Program-made: the position numbers and the translations under genes
In this document: positions 1 to 10,071 of the stretch, one piece after another
Layout of the letters: the number at the start of each line of letters is the position of its first letter
Numbering within the stretch: position 1 is the stretch's first letter
The notes under the pieces: model-generated
The model's database searches: none
What the model was told of the DNA's origin: nothing
What the model saw: only the letters and a program-made list of their open reading frames with translations
DNA from: Echinarachnius parma
Lineage: Eukaryota; Echinodermata; Echinoidea; Clypeasteroida; Echinarachniidae
DNA length: 64,000 nt
Direction of reading: 5' to 3'
Assembly: GCA_037951105.1 (NCBI GenBank)
Contig: JBAMJV010002924.1
Coordinates: 62,001 to 126,000 of the forward strand

Positions 1-1900
1 TGGGTCCAGTTAATAGTTATTATAGCTCTTCGAGTAGACAATTCAGTTGTTGAGCGATCAGTGATCTATTGTCTGTTCTAACAAGTCTCCCTTTCCTGGG
101 ATATTTTAGGACAGACTAGTGAAGATTGTGCTGACATATTTCTGGGAATAAGTTTCTCAGGGGAGATTAAGTCCAGGACCTCAGTTGCCCTTATCAAATT
201 TCTGAATTTTGTCTTTTGACCTATTGTTGGGGTTCAGTCGGTCATTTGAGTTTGTGGTCCAATCAGGATAGTAGAATGAAGAATATTTTTGTGTTTTCGT
301 TTTTTGGTTTAACATAGTGGTCTGACACATAATTTATATAGCGCCTAATATGATTGATGATCATCTCTAAGCGCTTCACAATGATATTATTACCCCCGGT
401 CATAGGATACAATGCAAACCAGCACACATTGTGTGCACCATCTCCACTCCCTGGGAAGCATTCCTTCCAAGCGGCTCATGGGCATTGAGAAGATCCTTCA
501 CATAAAGGGTTCACATGAATCTGGTTGGCATAAACAAAGAAAAACATGAAACATTCTGTTAGTTTGTTTGCCCTTTTCGGGCAAGTAAAAGTTGAATCAA
601 TGCAATGTTGATGGCCAAAACAAATTTCTAGTGGCTCTGGGCTAACGGACCAGTGTTAATTTCAACCCCTGCTTCTTATAGAAACCCCTTGTAGAAATTA
701 CCAAACAATTAACTGGTTCCCTACTAGATGTTGTGATCCCCGTAGAGTTAATACATGAACAGCAGAATCCTGTATTAAGCAATGGGTTAACAGGGCACTG
801 ACCATACCTCTCTGTCTGAACTCAAAATGGTTATATTTCAATTAATTCAACTTCAAGAACATTTATTTAGAATTCACAGTGCTGCATGTTTACACATTGA
901 TATACAAATTTATCGTAACTTTAACATTCAACAAAATAATATAATTGGCAAGTGAATTCAAGGAAAAATGGAAGCATAAAATGCTTTTGTAGTATTTCCT
1001 TATTATATTCTTTCCTGTTGAGGGGGCAGTTAAGCATTATGACAGAAGGGGCAGAATGTTAACTCTCTTTTTGGTCCTCTTTGTAACAGGCTACAACAAT
1101 TACATGTCTGGTCTCAGCGTAATCAAATCCGTCCTCCCTACATCCAGTTAGTCCAATTTTAAAGGGTACCACCACCCAAAAATAATATTCTTTAGTAGTC
1201 CATTCCATCAACAAATTCACAAAAATATGTTTTCAGAAAAGAAAAAATAATTGGAAAACGCATCACCACTCTGTCCAGAGCGAACAAATTGTCTGGGATT
1301 CTATTGTCTCCAAACGTACGCGTGAATAGCATTGGCGCACTCGCAAATGTTTGGCCCGTACGGAACCAGGAAATAATAGTGGTTCCGTAAGTGGTGGTAA
1401 TTAATTGCTTTGTTTATGAATTACACAACCCTTTGCAAAATGTTGGGTATATATTTGATATCACAAAATGGTACCAAAACATATAATTATGTGTTGTTCT
1501 ATGCCTGGTGGTCCCATTTAATTTAAAGATAAGCTTGAGTACTGATTATCTCCCCATTCCCTGCCTTGTTATCCTGTCTCTGGGTTGTAACGAACTACAA
1601 TGTAATAATATAAATCCATTGCACATCCCAAAGCTGTTTTGTGAAATATGTTGGCCTTTGCCTGAAAAATCAAAGGTAATTTCTGTTTATTATTCATCTC
1701 CAATGATTAAGACAAAATAACAGTTTCCCATGTGTTAAAATCAATGTTTGCATGTATGTATAATACTCTTAATAATGCTAAGGGGGTATATGAGGTAGAC
1801 ACAGTAACAGTTGCTACAAATAGCTCATTGTTCTTCTTTAAATAGTTCATTGGCTTGCTGAAGTTTCAGTCTTATTTTTAACCCAGTAAGGACTGTATGG
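1..1900. other. non-coding DNA upstream of first visible hemicentin exon
   Basis: No exon-like reading frame with splice sites and no recognisable domain is seen here. Because the first Ig exon downstream starts in phase 1 with an acceptor site, this stretch is probably part of a very long hemicentin intron (inference). A copy of a dispersed repeat lies at about 325-500 and is listed separately. The only sizeable open frame (1508-1720) shows no known motif. Confidence 0.5.
325..500 (+). repeat. dispersed non-autonomous repeat, 'tataGCGCCtaat' family
   Basis: This segment starts with a tatagcgcctaat motif, continues with agcgcttcac and a TATTATTACCC block, and ends near a gcaccatctccactccctgg motif. 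Related copies are found at about 33285-33420 (opposite orientation), 41690-41890 and 45058-45440. The family resembles non-autonomous retroposon tails that end in short AT repeats, but I cannot name it. Confidence 0.55.
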
Positions 1901-2118
1901 TTAAGGAAATACACAGGCTGTAGTCTATAGGATATAACGACATGTGCATAAGTATGCAAAAATAGTCTTGAATGAGTTAAAATAGTTCATTTTTTGGTTG
2001 ATTCCATTGTCTGTATTTATTGTCATTGAACTTATGAATGATTTCCTGATTCTGTTTGAGAGCTATGTTTAGAAGTACATGTATTACACCTCCCTGCAAA
2101 GGCTTCATGGTTCAGAAG

Positions 2119-2346
2119 CTACTCATTCAGTAATCTATTTAGACATTTAATTTTACCAAAATAGTCCTGAACAAGTTGAAATAGTTCATGGTCTGGTTGA
2201 TTCCTTTTTGTGTTATTGAACTCATTAATGATTTCCTGATCAAATGTCAGCGAGCTATGTTTGGAAGTATTACCCCTCTCTGCGAAGGCTTCATGGTTCA
2301 GAAAATTCTCATGAATACAGTTATCATCTATAGGATATAAAGACAT
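2119..2346 (-). CDS. small ORF in tandem unit, uncertain coding status
   Basis: A 75-codon frame shares segments such as FLNHEAFAERGNTSKHS and HELFQLVQDYFGKIKCL with the 72-codon frame of the next unit. No signal peptide, membrane segment or known domain is seen. The two other units have lost the frame through stops or truncation. The likeness can be explained by DNA-level tandem duplication alone, so coding is only a possibility. Confidence 0.15.
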   Translation of the reverse strand: MSLYPIDDNCIHENFLNHEAFAERGNTSKHSSLTFDQEIINEFNNTKRNQPDHELFQLVQDYFGKIKCLNRLLNE

Positions 2347-2546
2347 TTAATTTTACCAAAATAGTCCTGAACAAGTTGAAATAGTTCATGTTCTGGTTGA
2401 TTCCTTTGTCTGTATTGTGTTATATCATTCATGATTTCCTGAATGGAGAGGCTATGTTTAGAAGTATTGCCCCTCTCTGCAAATGCTTCATGGTTCAGAA
2501 AATACTCATACAGTAATCTATATCTAGGACTAGGATATAAAGACAT
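2328..2546 (-). CDS. small ORF in tandem unit, paralogous to the neighbouring ORF
   Basis: A 72-codon frame begins MSLYP and matches the 75-codon frame of the adjacent repeat unit over most of its length. The two frames overlap by 19 bases in different reading frames, so they cannot be a simple fusion. No family is recognised and no promoter or splice context supports expression. Confidence 0.15.
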   Translation of the reverse strand: MSLYPSPRYRLLYEYFLNHEAFAERGNTSKHSLSIQEIMNDITQYRQRNQPEHELFQLVQDYFGKIKCLYIL

Positions 2547-2892
2547 TTAATTTGTACCAAAATAGTTCATATTCTGGTTGATTCCTTTGTCTGTATTATG
2601 TTATTGAACTCATGAATGATTTCCTGATCAAATGTCAGCGAGCTATGTTTAGAAGTATTATCCCTCTTTGTAGTCGGAAATCAGACAATCATTTTGTGTA
2701 TACTATAAATAAGTTACTGCGGGGGTATCTTCATCAAAATATCATTATTACAGAAAACATATAGCTTCAAAGGCATGATTGTAATTAAATTGAATCATTA
2801 TGACTAGCAATGTTGTTGCATGCAGCAGAACATTACTAGAAAAAAACTACAAAATCTGAAACTATATCAGAGTCATCCTAGATAGAGACAGT

Positions 2893-3170
2893 TAATGCTA
2901 CGTTTACACCATGTCCCCGCCGGCCACGGCAGCCCCGTTTGCCCAAAACGTAGTGCGCCGTGAGATTTTGGCAAATTTTTCCTCTGTATTCAAGTTTTGT
3001 TAGGTCTTGCCAAGTTTTCTCACGGTGTATCACGGTATCCGTGACGGGCCGTGGGGGAAAGGGGCTGCTGATGCTGCGTTAACACCATGTTTCTGGCAGC
3101 CACGGCAGCCCCGTTTCAGGCCACCGTGGACAAAACGGGATGGACGTGGGACAACGCGGGGGGACGGAAT
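2893..3170. mobile_element. left part of a GC-rich foldback element interrupted by a retrotransposon
   Basis: The segment contains two related blocks (taca/acaccatgtccccgcc and gttaacaccatgtttctgg) and ends gcggggggacGGAAT. The reverse complement of this sequence occurs at 6750-6905, ending ggacatggtgtaaacgcagcat. The element is a long inverted-repeat (foldback) transposon. Its left arm is cut at 3170 by the retrotransposon and resumes at 6621. Confidence 0.75.
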
Positions 3171-3200
3171 AATAATAATAATAATAAATTAGACTTTTAG

Positions 3201-3236
3201 AGCGCCAAATCCACTCTGAAGAGTGCTCAAGGCGCT
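3201..3236 (-). other. 3' UTR stem-loop of the retrotransposon
   Basis: AGCGCC and GGCGCT arms enclose a second CACTC/GAGTG pairing just before the (TTA)n tail. In CR1/L2-type elements a 3' hairpin plus short tail repeat is thought to be the site where the reverse transcriptase recognises its own RNA; that role is inferred here from position only. Confidence 0.6.
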
Positions 3237-3248
3237 TTTTGAAGAAAA

Positions 3249-6200
3249 TTAAGAATCAAACAGAAAGGTTTTAAGGTGAGACTTAAAAGATTCAGAAGTG
3301 AGGCATAACTTTATATGTTCAGGAAGCCTGTTCCATAAATTCGGAGATGAATAAACAAACGATCTTTCCCCCCAGGTTTTTGAGACTTTGAGAGGAACTA
3401 GAGAACTGGAGGTGGATGAACGTAATGATCTTGCAGGGGTGTACCTCTGAATTAATGAAATTAAATATTGGGGAGAGGAGCCATGGACACAATGAAAAGT
3501 CAATAATAAGATCTTAAAAATAATACGTTGCTTTACAGGTAACCAGTGTAATGATCTCAAAATGGGAGTGATGTGAGTGCGCTTGGGGGATAAAGAAACT
3601 ATGCGAGCTGCAGCGTTTTGAAGCTTTTGAAGTTTGAGCAGCTGGTTCTGTGGAAGGTTGAATAATAAAGCGTTACCAAAGTCGAGACGGGAAGAAATTA
3701 AAGCGTGAACTAATTTTTCTGTAGCTGTCCGGGACAAGTACTTCCTAATGAACCCAATGTTTCGCAGTTGATAGCGAACTGATCGGCAAACAAGAGAGAT
3801 GTGGTTAGACATAGTCATATTACTATCAAAAATAATGCCAAGATTGCGACAAGAATTTGAGAGATTGACGGTGAGATCGGAGAATGAAACAGAATCAATA
3901 TGAATTTTACTAAGTTGAATTTTGGAACCGAAAAGAAGAAATTCACACTTGGCTGAATTCAGCTTGAGAGAATGTGAAGTCAGCCAGTTGTGAACATCAA
4001 CCATGCAACATTCAAGGCGGTGAATAGCACTTTCTGCTGCCAATTGATTTGAATTAAAGGAGATCATGAATTGGATGTCGTCAGCATAAATATGGTACTT
4101 TATGCCATGCTTTAACAATACTTGTCGCAATCCGGTCAAATATATCGAGAAGAGGATTGGCCCACCCACAGAGCCTTGCGGAACTCCGCAGATTAGCGGC
4201 AGAGCTTCCGACTTGCTACCATTGATGCAGACCATTTGTGAATGGAACGAGAGATAAGACTCGAACCAATGGAATGCATTACCCTTAACACCTAGAGAAC
4301 TAAGTGTGTTTAGGAGAATTGTATGGTTGACCGTGTCGAAGGCGGAGGAGAGGTCGATCATCAAAAGGGCCGTCGATTTGCCGTTGTCCATTCCTTGGAG
4401 AATATAGCTGGAAACATCAACAAGGAGTGTTTCGACACTGTGATTCGGTTTATAACCCGATTGGAAAGGGTCGAGCAAATCATTAGCCAAAAGGTATTCT
4501 GACAAACGAGAAAACACAATCCTTTCAAGGATCTTAAACAAAAAGGGCAAGTTTGAGACCGGTCGGTAATTTTGGAGGGAATTGTGATCGAGAGATGGTT
4601 TCTTTAACAGTGGGGTGATATAAGCAACTTTCAGAGAAGGAGGAACGTATGCCTGTTCAATACTCAAATTTATCAAATGGGATAGAACAGGAGCAATTAA
4701 AGTGGAGCATTCTTTTAACAATTTTGTGGGAATCGGATCTAATTGACAGGACTTAGGGGGCAGTTTACGCAAGAGTGACATGATCTCGACGGGCGAAGTA
4801 AGTTGGATTGAATCGAATGATGAAGAAGTGAGCGGGCGGTGTGGTGACTCGTCCGGGGCTAAACTGTCGCAGATCATCTTGACTTTAGTCTGGAAGAAGT
4901 TAAGAAATGATGACGCCATTTGTGAACTGTCGGAGTGAGACGGAAGAGGTGACGACTGTCGACGATTTAGTAATCGATTGGCCAATGAAAACAGTTTCTT
5001 GGAGTCATCATGGCAGTCCTCAACCAGTCCCACATAGTGAGAGCGCTTAGCCTTCGTCACAAGGTGATTAACGAGGTCGCGTTGGGCATTAAAGAGTTCC
5101 CTGTCGGTGTGGAGTTTAGATTGCCGCCATTGCCTCTCAAGCCTTCGTCGTTCTTTCTTCTGAGCGCGAATGTCACTGTTGTACCACGGAGAATCGGCAC
5201 GAGTTCGGACCTTCCTTTCTTGCGGAGGTGCATGCCTGTCGAGAATCCTTCCCAGTTCAGAGTTATATCGCTGTACAGCAGGCTCTACACTCTCTGTCCT
5301 GGGGGTAATGATCTCTGCTTCGGTAATGTCGTCCGCAAATGTCCTCATGTCGATGTCCTTGATGTTACGACATACAACCGTTGACTGGGATCGACTAGGC
5401 TTGGGAAATCTGAGCTTCCACAAGATGGCAGAGTGGTCCGAGATACCAGGTGTGACTCTAGGTTTCGTCAAGTGGATACGATCTCCAGAGTTCCGAACCA
5501 TGACTACATCAAGGATGTGGCCTCTGTCGTGAGTTGGAGAATCAACTAGTTGAGTGATGGCATGACTGCTGATAAGATCATTAAACTTTTGTGTGTGAGG
5601 TGAAGATGTATTGTCTACATGAATGTTCAGGTCACCAGTAATGATAAAAGGTGGAGTTCGATACAATCTTCCATCCAGAAAATCAGAGAATTCCTCCAGG
5701 AAATTGGAGAAACTATGACCACTAGGTGGCCTGTAGATTACAGAGATGTCCATGCAGGTGACATCGTTGGAGATAGTTGCTGACAAGCATTCAAAACTGT
5801 CATATTTATCAAGCGGCCTGGTGACGACTTGCAGACTGCTTCTGTGAAGAAAAGCCACACCACCGCCACGCCCATGGACCCTAGGACAATTCTTGAAAGT
5901 GTAAGAGTTAGGGCACAAATCGGCCACAACTGCATCATCATCCGAGGTCAACCAAGTCTCGCTAACACAGACAAAATCCAACTTGTGATCTATAACAAAA
6001 TCCTGAAATATGGTTGATTTATTACGTAGAGAGCGACAATTAATACTCCCGAACTTAAGATATTCTTTAAAGCGATCCTCCTTTCTCTTACCCCGATGTG
6101 TTTTCCGCCCTCGACACGATCTACCAATCCCGAGAGACAGCAGCCGGTCCCAAACAACATGATTTTCTTCCCGCCAACATCTGGTGGAGCAACCATCCCT

Positions 6201-6548
6201 AACAGCAACGTTAAGGGAATGAAGTGTCAGACTATCGTAGGTGTAATGTGAAGTCAGAGAATCAACGGAAAGGTTCGATCCACCAGAGGAAGGGCCAGGA
6301 TTGGGGCTGATGTCTCCCGAGATAAGCAATAAAATGCGAAATCTAGATACAGAATTGGCATACCGCTGAATGGGCAAACCAATGTACTTTCCCTTAGGTT
6401 CATGATTGACCAAATTGCATGAACAAGCAGTATAGGGAACAAGATAAGCACATGAAGAATCAGATGTGCAAGTCACAATACAGATGAATACAATAGGTAC
6501 AAAGGCTAGCAGGCTGGCACCCTTCATTGTGTTGGTGCGCACAACCAT
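3249..6548 (-). CDS. retrotransposon polyprotein: signal-like/2A-like leader, APE endonuclease, reverse transcriptase
   Basis: This 1,099-residue single ORF carries the whole machinery of a CR1/L2-like element, which copies its RNA into a nicked genomic site. Residues ~11-26 form a hydrophobic signal-like stretch. Residues 78-86 read GDISPNPGP, a match to the 2A ribosome-skipping motif ending NPGP. The apurinic-type endonuclease spans ~165-380 with SETWL, GGGVAFL, YRPP, GDLNIH and SDHSAI motifs. The reverse transcriptase spans ~575-845 with FDTVNH, GVPQGS and catalytic YADD at ~820-823. A C-terminal region typical of the clade follows (RSLHWLPV, WNRLPEHI, FKSHLKTFLF). There is no stop or frameshift. 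No separate ORF1 is seen. The N-terminal leader resembles that described for sea urchin CR1-like elements, where the 2A decides between secretion and separation of the leader; that function is inferred here. Confidence 0.92.
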   Translation of the reverse strand: MVVRTNTMKGASLLAFVPIVFICIVTCTSDSSCAYLVPYTACSCNLVNHEPKGKYIGLPIQRYANSVSRFRILLLISGDISPNPGPSSGGSNLSVDSLTSHYTYDSLTLHSLNVAVRDGCSTRCWREENHVVWDRLLSLGIGRSCRGRKTHRGKRKEDRFKEYLKFGSINCRSLRNKSTIFQDFVIDHKLDFVCVSETWLTSDDDAVVADLCPNSYTFKNCPRVHGRGGGVAFLHRSSLQVVTRPLDKYDSFECLSATISNDVTCMDISVIYRPPSGHSFSNFLEEFSDFLDGRLYRTPPFIITGDLNIHVDNTSSPHTQKFNDLISSHAITQLVDSPTHDRGHILDVVMVRNSGDRIHLTKPRVTPGISDHSAILWKLRFPKPSRSQSTVVCRNIKDIDMRTFADDITEAEIITPRTESVEPAVQRYNSELGRILDRHAPPQERKVRTRADSPWYNSDIRAQKKERRRLERQWRQSKLHTDRELFNAQRDLVNHLVTKAKRSHYVGLVEDCHDDSKKLFSLANRLLNRRQSSPLPSHSDSSQMASSFLNFFQTKVKMICDSLAPDESPHRPLTSSSFDSIQLTSPVEIMSLLRKLPPKSCQLDPIPTKLLKECSTLIAPVLSHLINLSIEQAYVPPSLKVAYITPLLKKPSLDHNSLQNYRPVSNLPFLFKILERIVFSRLSEYLLANDLLDPFQSGYKPNHSVETLLVDVSSYILQGMDNGKSTALLMIDLSSAFDTVNHTILLNTLSSLGVKGNAFHWFESYLSFHSQMVCINGSKSEALPLICGVPQGSVGGPILFSIYLTGLRQVLLKHGIKYHIYADDIQFMISFNSNQLAAESAIHRLECCMVDVHNWLTSHSLKLNSAKCEFLLFGSKIQLSKIHIDSVSFSDLTVNLSNSCRNLGIIFDSNMTMSNHISLVCRSVRYQLRNIGFIRKYLSRTATEKLVHALISSRLDFGNALLFNLPQNQLLKLQKLQNAAARIVSLSPKRTHITPILRSLHWLPVKQRIIFKILLLTFHCVHGSSPQYLISLIQRYTPARSLRSSTSSSLVPLKVSKTWGERSFVYSSPNLWNRLPEHIKLCLTSESFKSHLKTFLFDS

Positions 6549-6620
6549 GCACTCTGTGCACCAACATGTAAAGCATACACTAGTAACATGTAAAGCATAT
6601 ACTAGTACATGTGAACATGT

Positions 6621-6905
6621 GAATGGGCAAACGTGCCAGGCCGCGATTGCCGTGGATGCCGGGCCAGATTTTTAAACTGTCAAAAAATTTGCCACGGCAG
6701 TCACGGTGCGGATGAGAAATCTAGCAGGTTTCTTATCAAAAATGTTGACAGTTTAAAAATCTTGCCCTGCATCCACGGCAATCGCAGCAGTGTCACGTTT
6801 GCCTATTCCGTCCCCCCGCATTGCCTCACCTCCATCCCGTATTGTCCACGGTAGCCTGAAACGGGGCTGCCGTGGCCGCCGGGGACATGGTGTAAACGCA
6901 GCATA
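6621..6905. mobile_element. remainder of the GC-rich foldback element
   Basis: The arm resumes with gaatgggcaaacgtgcc and contains two inverted blocks around a central loop: ccgtggatgccgggcc at ~6650 against its complement near 6770-6785, and tttttaaactgtca at ~6670 against tgacagtttaaaaat at ~6745. It then runs through the complement of the left arm to gtgtaaacgcagcat at 6905. Confidence 0.75.
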
Positions 6906-6984
6906 ACCCGTTCTATTCGAGTTTCTAAAACCCCGATAGACTTTGTACATAAACCCACCCGGTTTCCGTTGTCAATGGGTCAAC
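6904..6984. repeat. ~80-bp TTAACCC..GGGTTAA repeat, copy 1 (diverged)
   Basis: The core matches the family consensus: a pyrimidine-rich start, a 'gactttgtacataaaccca' block and ggtttccgt near the end. The flanking TTAA ends are partly lost. Other copies lie at 9824, 12744, 13243, 45268 and ~59508. Confidence 0.7.
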
Positions 6985-8001
6985 AGTGGTACGGAGGTAG
7001 TCTTTCAATTATTAAAGTGATAGGGATGTATGTTCAGGGGCCATTAAGATGAAGATAAACCATTAATCTTATAATTAATGGTTGTACAATTTTCAATAGA
7101 TACATGTTGGCTACATGTATATAGTACTTCATTGTATGATCAATTAATTGGCAATACAATTAATCACAAATCATTGTTACACTTACAGGGCCAAGTTTAC
7201 TTCGCACTATCATCCAGGATTGATGTAGCATACCATTCTAGGCTACTGTTTGCAAAGCATATTTCCTGTACAATCTTAAATACAAAATAGTTGTGGTCGT
7301 GTATGTGACATTGTGACATATAAAACTATTCTGTTGAATATGACAAGCCGCAGGAAGCTGATCGGAAGTGATCCGGAGCCAATGATCTTACAAGTGAATC
7401 CTTCCATCTCTTGTCTGGCTATCCTCGGTTTCCTTTTGTACTTGAAAACAGGAAAAGAATAAGAGCAATATTTATTTTCACTGAGAGATCATGCTCGGAG
7501 CTATGAGATTGTTAACACGTGTGACTTGTACTTTTCATAGCCTTTCAGTTTGGTAAAAGATTGATAGCTTTAAGCTGATATCGAATTGATGACATCTGTG
7601 CTTTATATTTGTTGGCTCAAAATTATGAACATTTGGCATACTGGTAGATGGTTTGAATTTGTGTAAAATCAAATGTTTGTTTGGTAAAGATTTTTCATTG
7701 AATTTCAAATAGAATATTTGAATATTTGTTTGTAGAGCCATTTATAATTTAAACTGATTTTATTATTTGTTTTCAAGCTGTATTATAGGAATGTGTAATG
7801 ATGTATTTGCTGGAATAACTTGGCATAACAGTGCTAAGTAAACAAATTGTGTTATTAATGTGGGATATTGTTTAAATTGAATCAAGAATGTCTCAAAAAC
7901 AAGGAAAAGACTGAAAACAAACAAACATGGTTCCATACTTCCAAGAGAAAGTGGAAAGCAGCAAAGCATGATAGAACCACCAGAGATGCAAGTGAGAGCC
8001 C
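6985..8001. other. intronic or intergenic AT-rich DNA
   Basis: Several short open frames on both strands show no domain, no splice structure and no likeness to each other. I see nothing definable here. Confidence 0.4.
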
Positions 8002-8055
8002 TTTCACACACAAGCCAACTCGTGATTGCAATCACGATTTGGCTTGTGTGTGAAA
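8002..8055. repeat. short palindrome, ~27-bp arms
   Basis: The arms TTTCACACACAAGCC and GGCTTGTGTGTGAAA surround cgtgattgcaatcacg, giving a nearly complete hairpin. It is probably a small foldback element; it is not followed by a T-run and there is no gene next to it. Confidence 0.75.
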
Positions 8056-8089
8056 CCCCTCTAGAGTTTGATTGATTCAGACAAAGTTA

Positions 8090-9070
8090 CTACGTGTGCA
8101 GACCCATATTAGCGCATCCCTGAGTTATGTCCTTGGTATGATACAGTCATTGGCCATGAAGCTCACAATTTATTGTTTGAAATTAACATGACAGAAAGAG
8201 TGCTCTTCTTCCTACCGTGACCCTCGAACTCCCTTCCCCCTGCCAGGGTGACCATCTCCATGCCGGTGACCATTTCCTCAGATGGATACCGATTGAAGCA
8301 ATAGGATAGTTGTATGAGTGTAGACCCATATTAGTGCATCCCTGAGTCATGACCTTGATTTGATACAGTAATTGGCCTTAAAGCTCACAATTAATGTGAG
8401 GACTGATAGTGACAGAGGGAGTGTGCATCTTCCTGGCATGTCTCTGAAACCTTCTACTGCCAAGAGGAAGGGTCTCTCCATGCTGATGGTCGTTTCCCCT
8501 AGGCACTAGCTAGTGGATTATACATGTAGCTGTAGAGGGAGGGTAGGCAAGGGGAACAAATGACCCCGATATAATTTGAAAAGTAAACAAAACAACAGGG
8601 AAATTAACAATAAATGTGAGGATGATAGTGGCACAAGGAGTGTCCTTCAAACCCCCATCCCTCTGCCAGGGTGACCATCTCCATGCCGGTGACCATTTCC
8701 TCAGATGGATACCGATAGAAGCAATAGGATAGTGGTATGAGTGTAGACCCATATTAGTGCATCCCTGAGTCATGACCTTGATTTGATACAGTAATTGGCC
8801 TTAAAGCTCTCAATTAATGTGAGGACTGATAGTGACAGAGGGAGTGCGCATCTTCCTGGCGTGTCTCTGAAACCTTCTACAGCCAAGGGGAAGGGTCTCC
8901 ATGCTGATGGCCATTTCCCCTTGACACTAGCCAGTGGCTTAACCATTAAGCTCTGGGGGAGGGGGGAAGGGAAGAGGGGGGGGGGGGGGGGCTCATGACC
9001 CCAATCATTGGAAAACAAAACAATATGGGAAATCAAAATCAATCTTTGGAAAGATAGTGACAGAAGGAGT
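8090..9070. repeat. tandem blocks, ~420-bp unit, two to three copies
   Basis: The motif gacccatattag.gcatccctgag starts units at ~8100, ~8322 and ~8745, each followed by tgatacag.aattggcc. The block gaccatctccatgccggtgaccatttcctcagatgg (in two pieces) occurs at ~8250 and ~8677. A G-run near 8980 interrupts the last unit. This is a local duplication without coding features. Confidence 0.75.
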
Positions 9071-9611
9071 GTGCGTCAAAACAATTTCTTGTTATCTGGA
9101 TATAAATTACTCTGCCTGTTCAGGCAGGTGGCTTCAAATGGCATTTCTCCACAAACTGATTTTCCCAAGCCCTGGGCAAGCATGCAATTGCAAGTTGATG
9201 CATTTTTGAGTTGCTGTGAAAATATTACACATGGAATTTAGTAGGGAAAGAACCACCAACCTCCTGATTACAGACCACTAAACCACTGAGGTCTCCTGAT
9301 GAGTAGGGCTTTGGTATTAGGTTCCTGATCACGCTTTATGTAATATACCAAATGAGAAGAAAACAAACCTTCAACAAGGCTAGCTACCTTTGGTAAACCA
9401 GCTTTGCAAAGCTAAATTCATTTTGATTTAAACAAACATGACATCAATTATTTGGGTCAGGTCATCTAAGCTCAAACACATTTCCCCCATTATGAATATT
9501 TCATGGTTAGTTTCTGATATTATTCACCATCTTGTCTTGACAATAGTTGACAGTTTGATGCCCATGGTCATGTCCCCCCATCTCACAGGAATTCCTGTAG
9601 CAGTGGGATAC

Positions 9612-9805
9612 CATGGCGACTTGCCAGTAATGTGAGATGGCTCTGTTATTGATGATATTTGTACAACTATAATTATGGGTGTAGTTTGTTGGTTTGCCAG
9701 TGATGTGGGTTTGCGCTGTTGTTGATGACATTGTTTGTACAATTCTATGGTTGTAGTATGAGTTTGCCAGTAATGTTGGGTTGTTATGTTGTTGATGAAA
9801 CTGTT
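9612..9805. repeat. minisatellite, ~72-bp unit, three copies
   Basis: The motif ttgccagt(a/g)atgt recurs at about 9621, 9693 and 9763, each followed by a ctgttgttgatga-like block and gtacaa. The small open frames across it are by-products of the repeat. Confidence 0.7.
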
Positions 9806-9823
9806 GGCTATGGCATGAATTAC

Positions 9824-9914
9824 TTAACCCTAATCCTTCCAGATTCTGAAATTCCCAAAGTCGGGCCAAAGACTTTGTACAGAGCCCACCAGGTTCCTGT
9901 CGGCACGGGCTTAA
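9824..9914. repeat. ~80-bp TTAACCC..GGGTTAA repeat, copy 2
   Basis: It starts TTAACCC at 9824 and ends GGGCTTAA at 9914, with the family core 'gactttgtacagagcccacc' and ggttcctgtcggca between. TTAA at both ends is the typical target site of piggyBac-like non-autonomous elements. Confidence 0.75.
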
Positions 9915-10071
9915 GGATTTACCTGCACAGATCTATGTTTTGACTTTGGCATGAATATCTAGGGGTGCACTCAATTCAAATCGGACACCTTTATTTAACA
10001 AGAAATGAAATTGTTCAGGATAATAAATTTTTATTTTATTTAATCAGTACAAAATGTTCCTCTTCTTTCAG

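Larger units (their letters stand above)
1940..2680. repeat. tandem array of about four ~200-bp units
   Basis: Units beginning gacatttaattttaccaaaa start near 2141, 2341 and 2543 (spacing about 200 and 202 bp), with a more diverged unit before them. Each unit contains tgatttcctgat and tgcttcatggttcag motifs. Two units carry similar open frames of 75 and 72 codons on the minus strand (2119-2346 and 2328-2546). Confidence 0.8.
3171..6620 (-). mobile_element. full-length CR1/L2-type non-LTR retrotransposon (3.45 kb)
   Basis: Read on the minus strand, the element has a ~70-nt 5' UTR, one uninterrupted 1,099-codon ORF (6548 to 3249), a short 3' UTR with a GCGCC/GGCGC hairpin (3201-3236) and a (TTA)n tail at 3171-3187. 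GAAT at 3167-3170 and at 6621-6624 is a likely target-site duplication. It sits inside the left arm of a GC-rich foldback element whose sequence resumes directly after 6620. An intact ORF, intact tail and visible target duplication suggest a young copy. Confidence 0.9.

Noticed and set aside
5010-5532. Plus-strand frames of ~120 codons inside the retrotransposon
   Set aside because: Antisense to the endonuclease/RT coding region, with no own motifs.
1-10071. Further hemicentin Ig exons in the first 10 kb
   Set aside because: I found no Cys-x-Trp-x-Cys Ig pattern with splice sites before 10072; a short or diverged exon could be missed.
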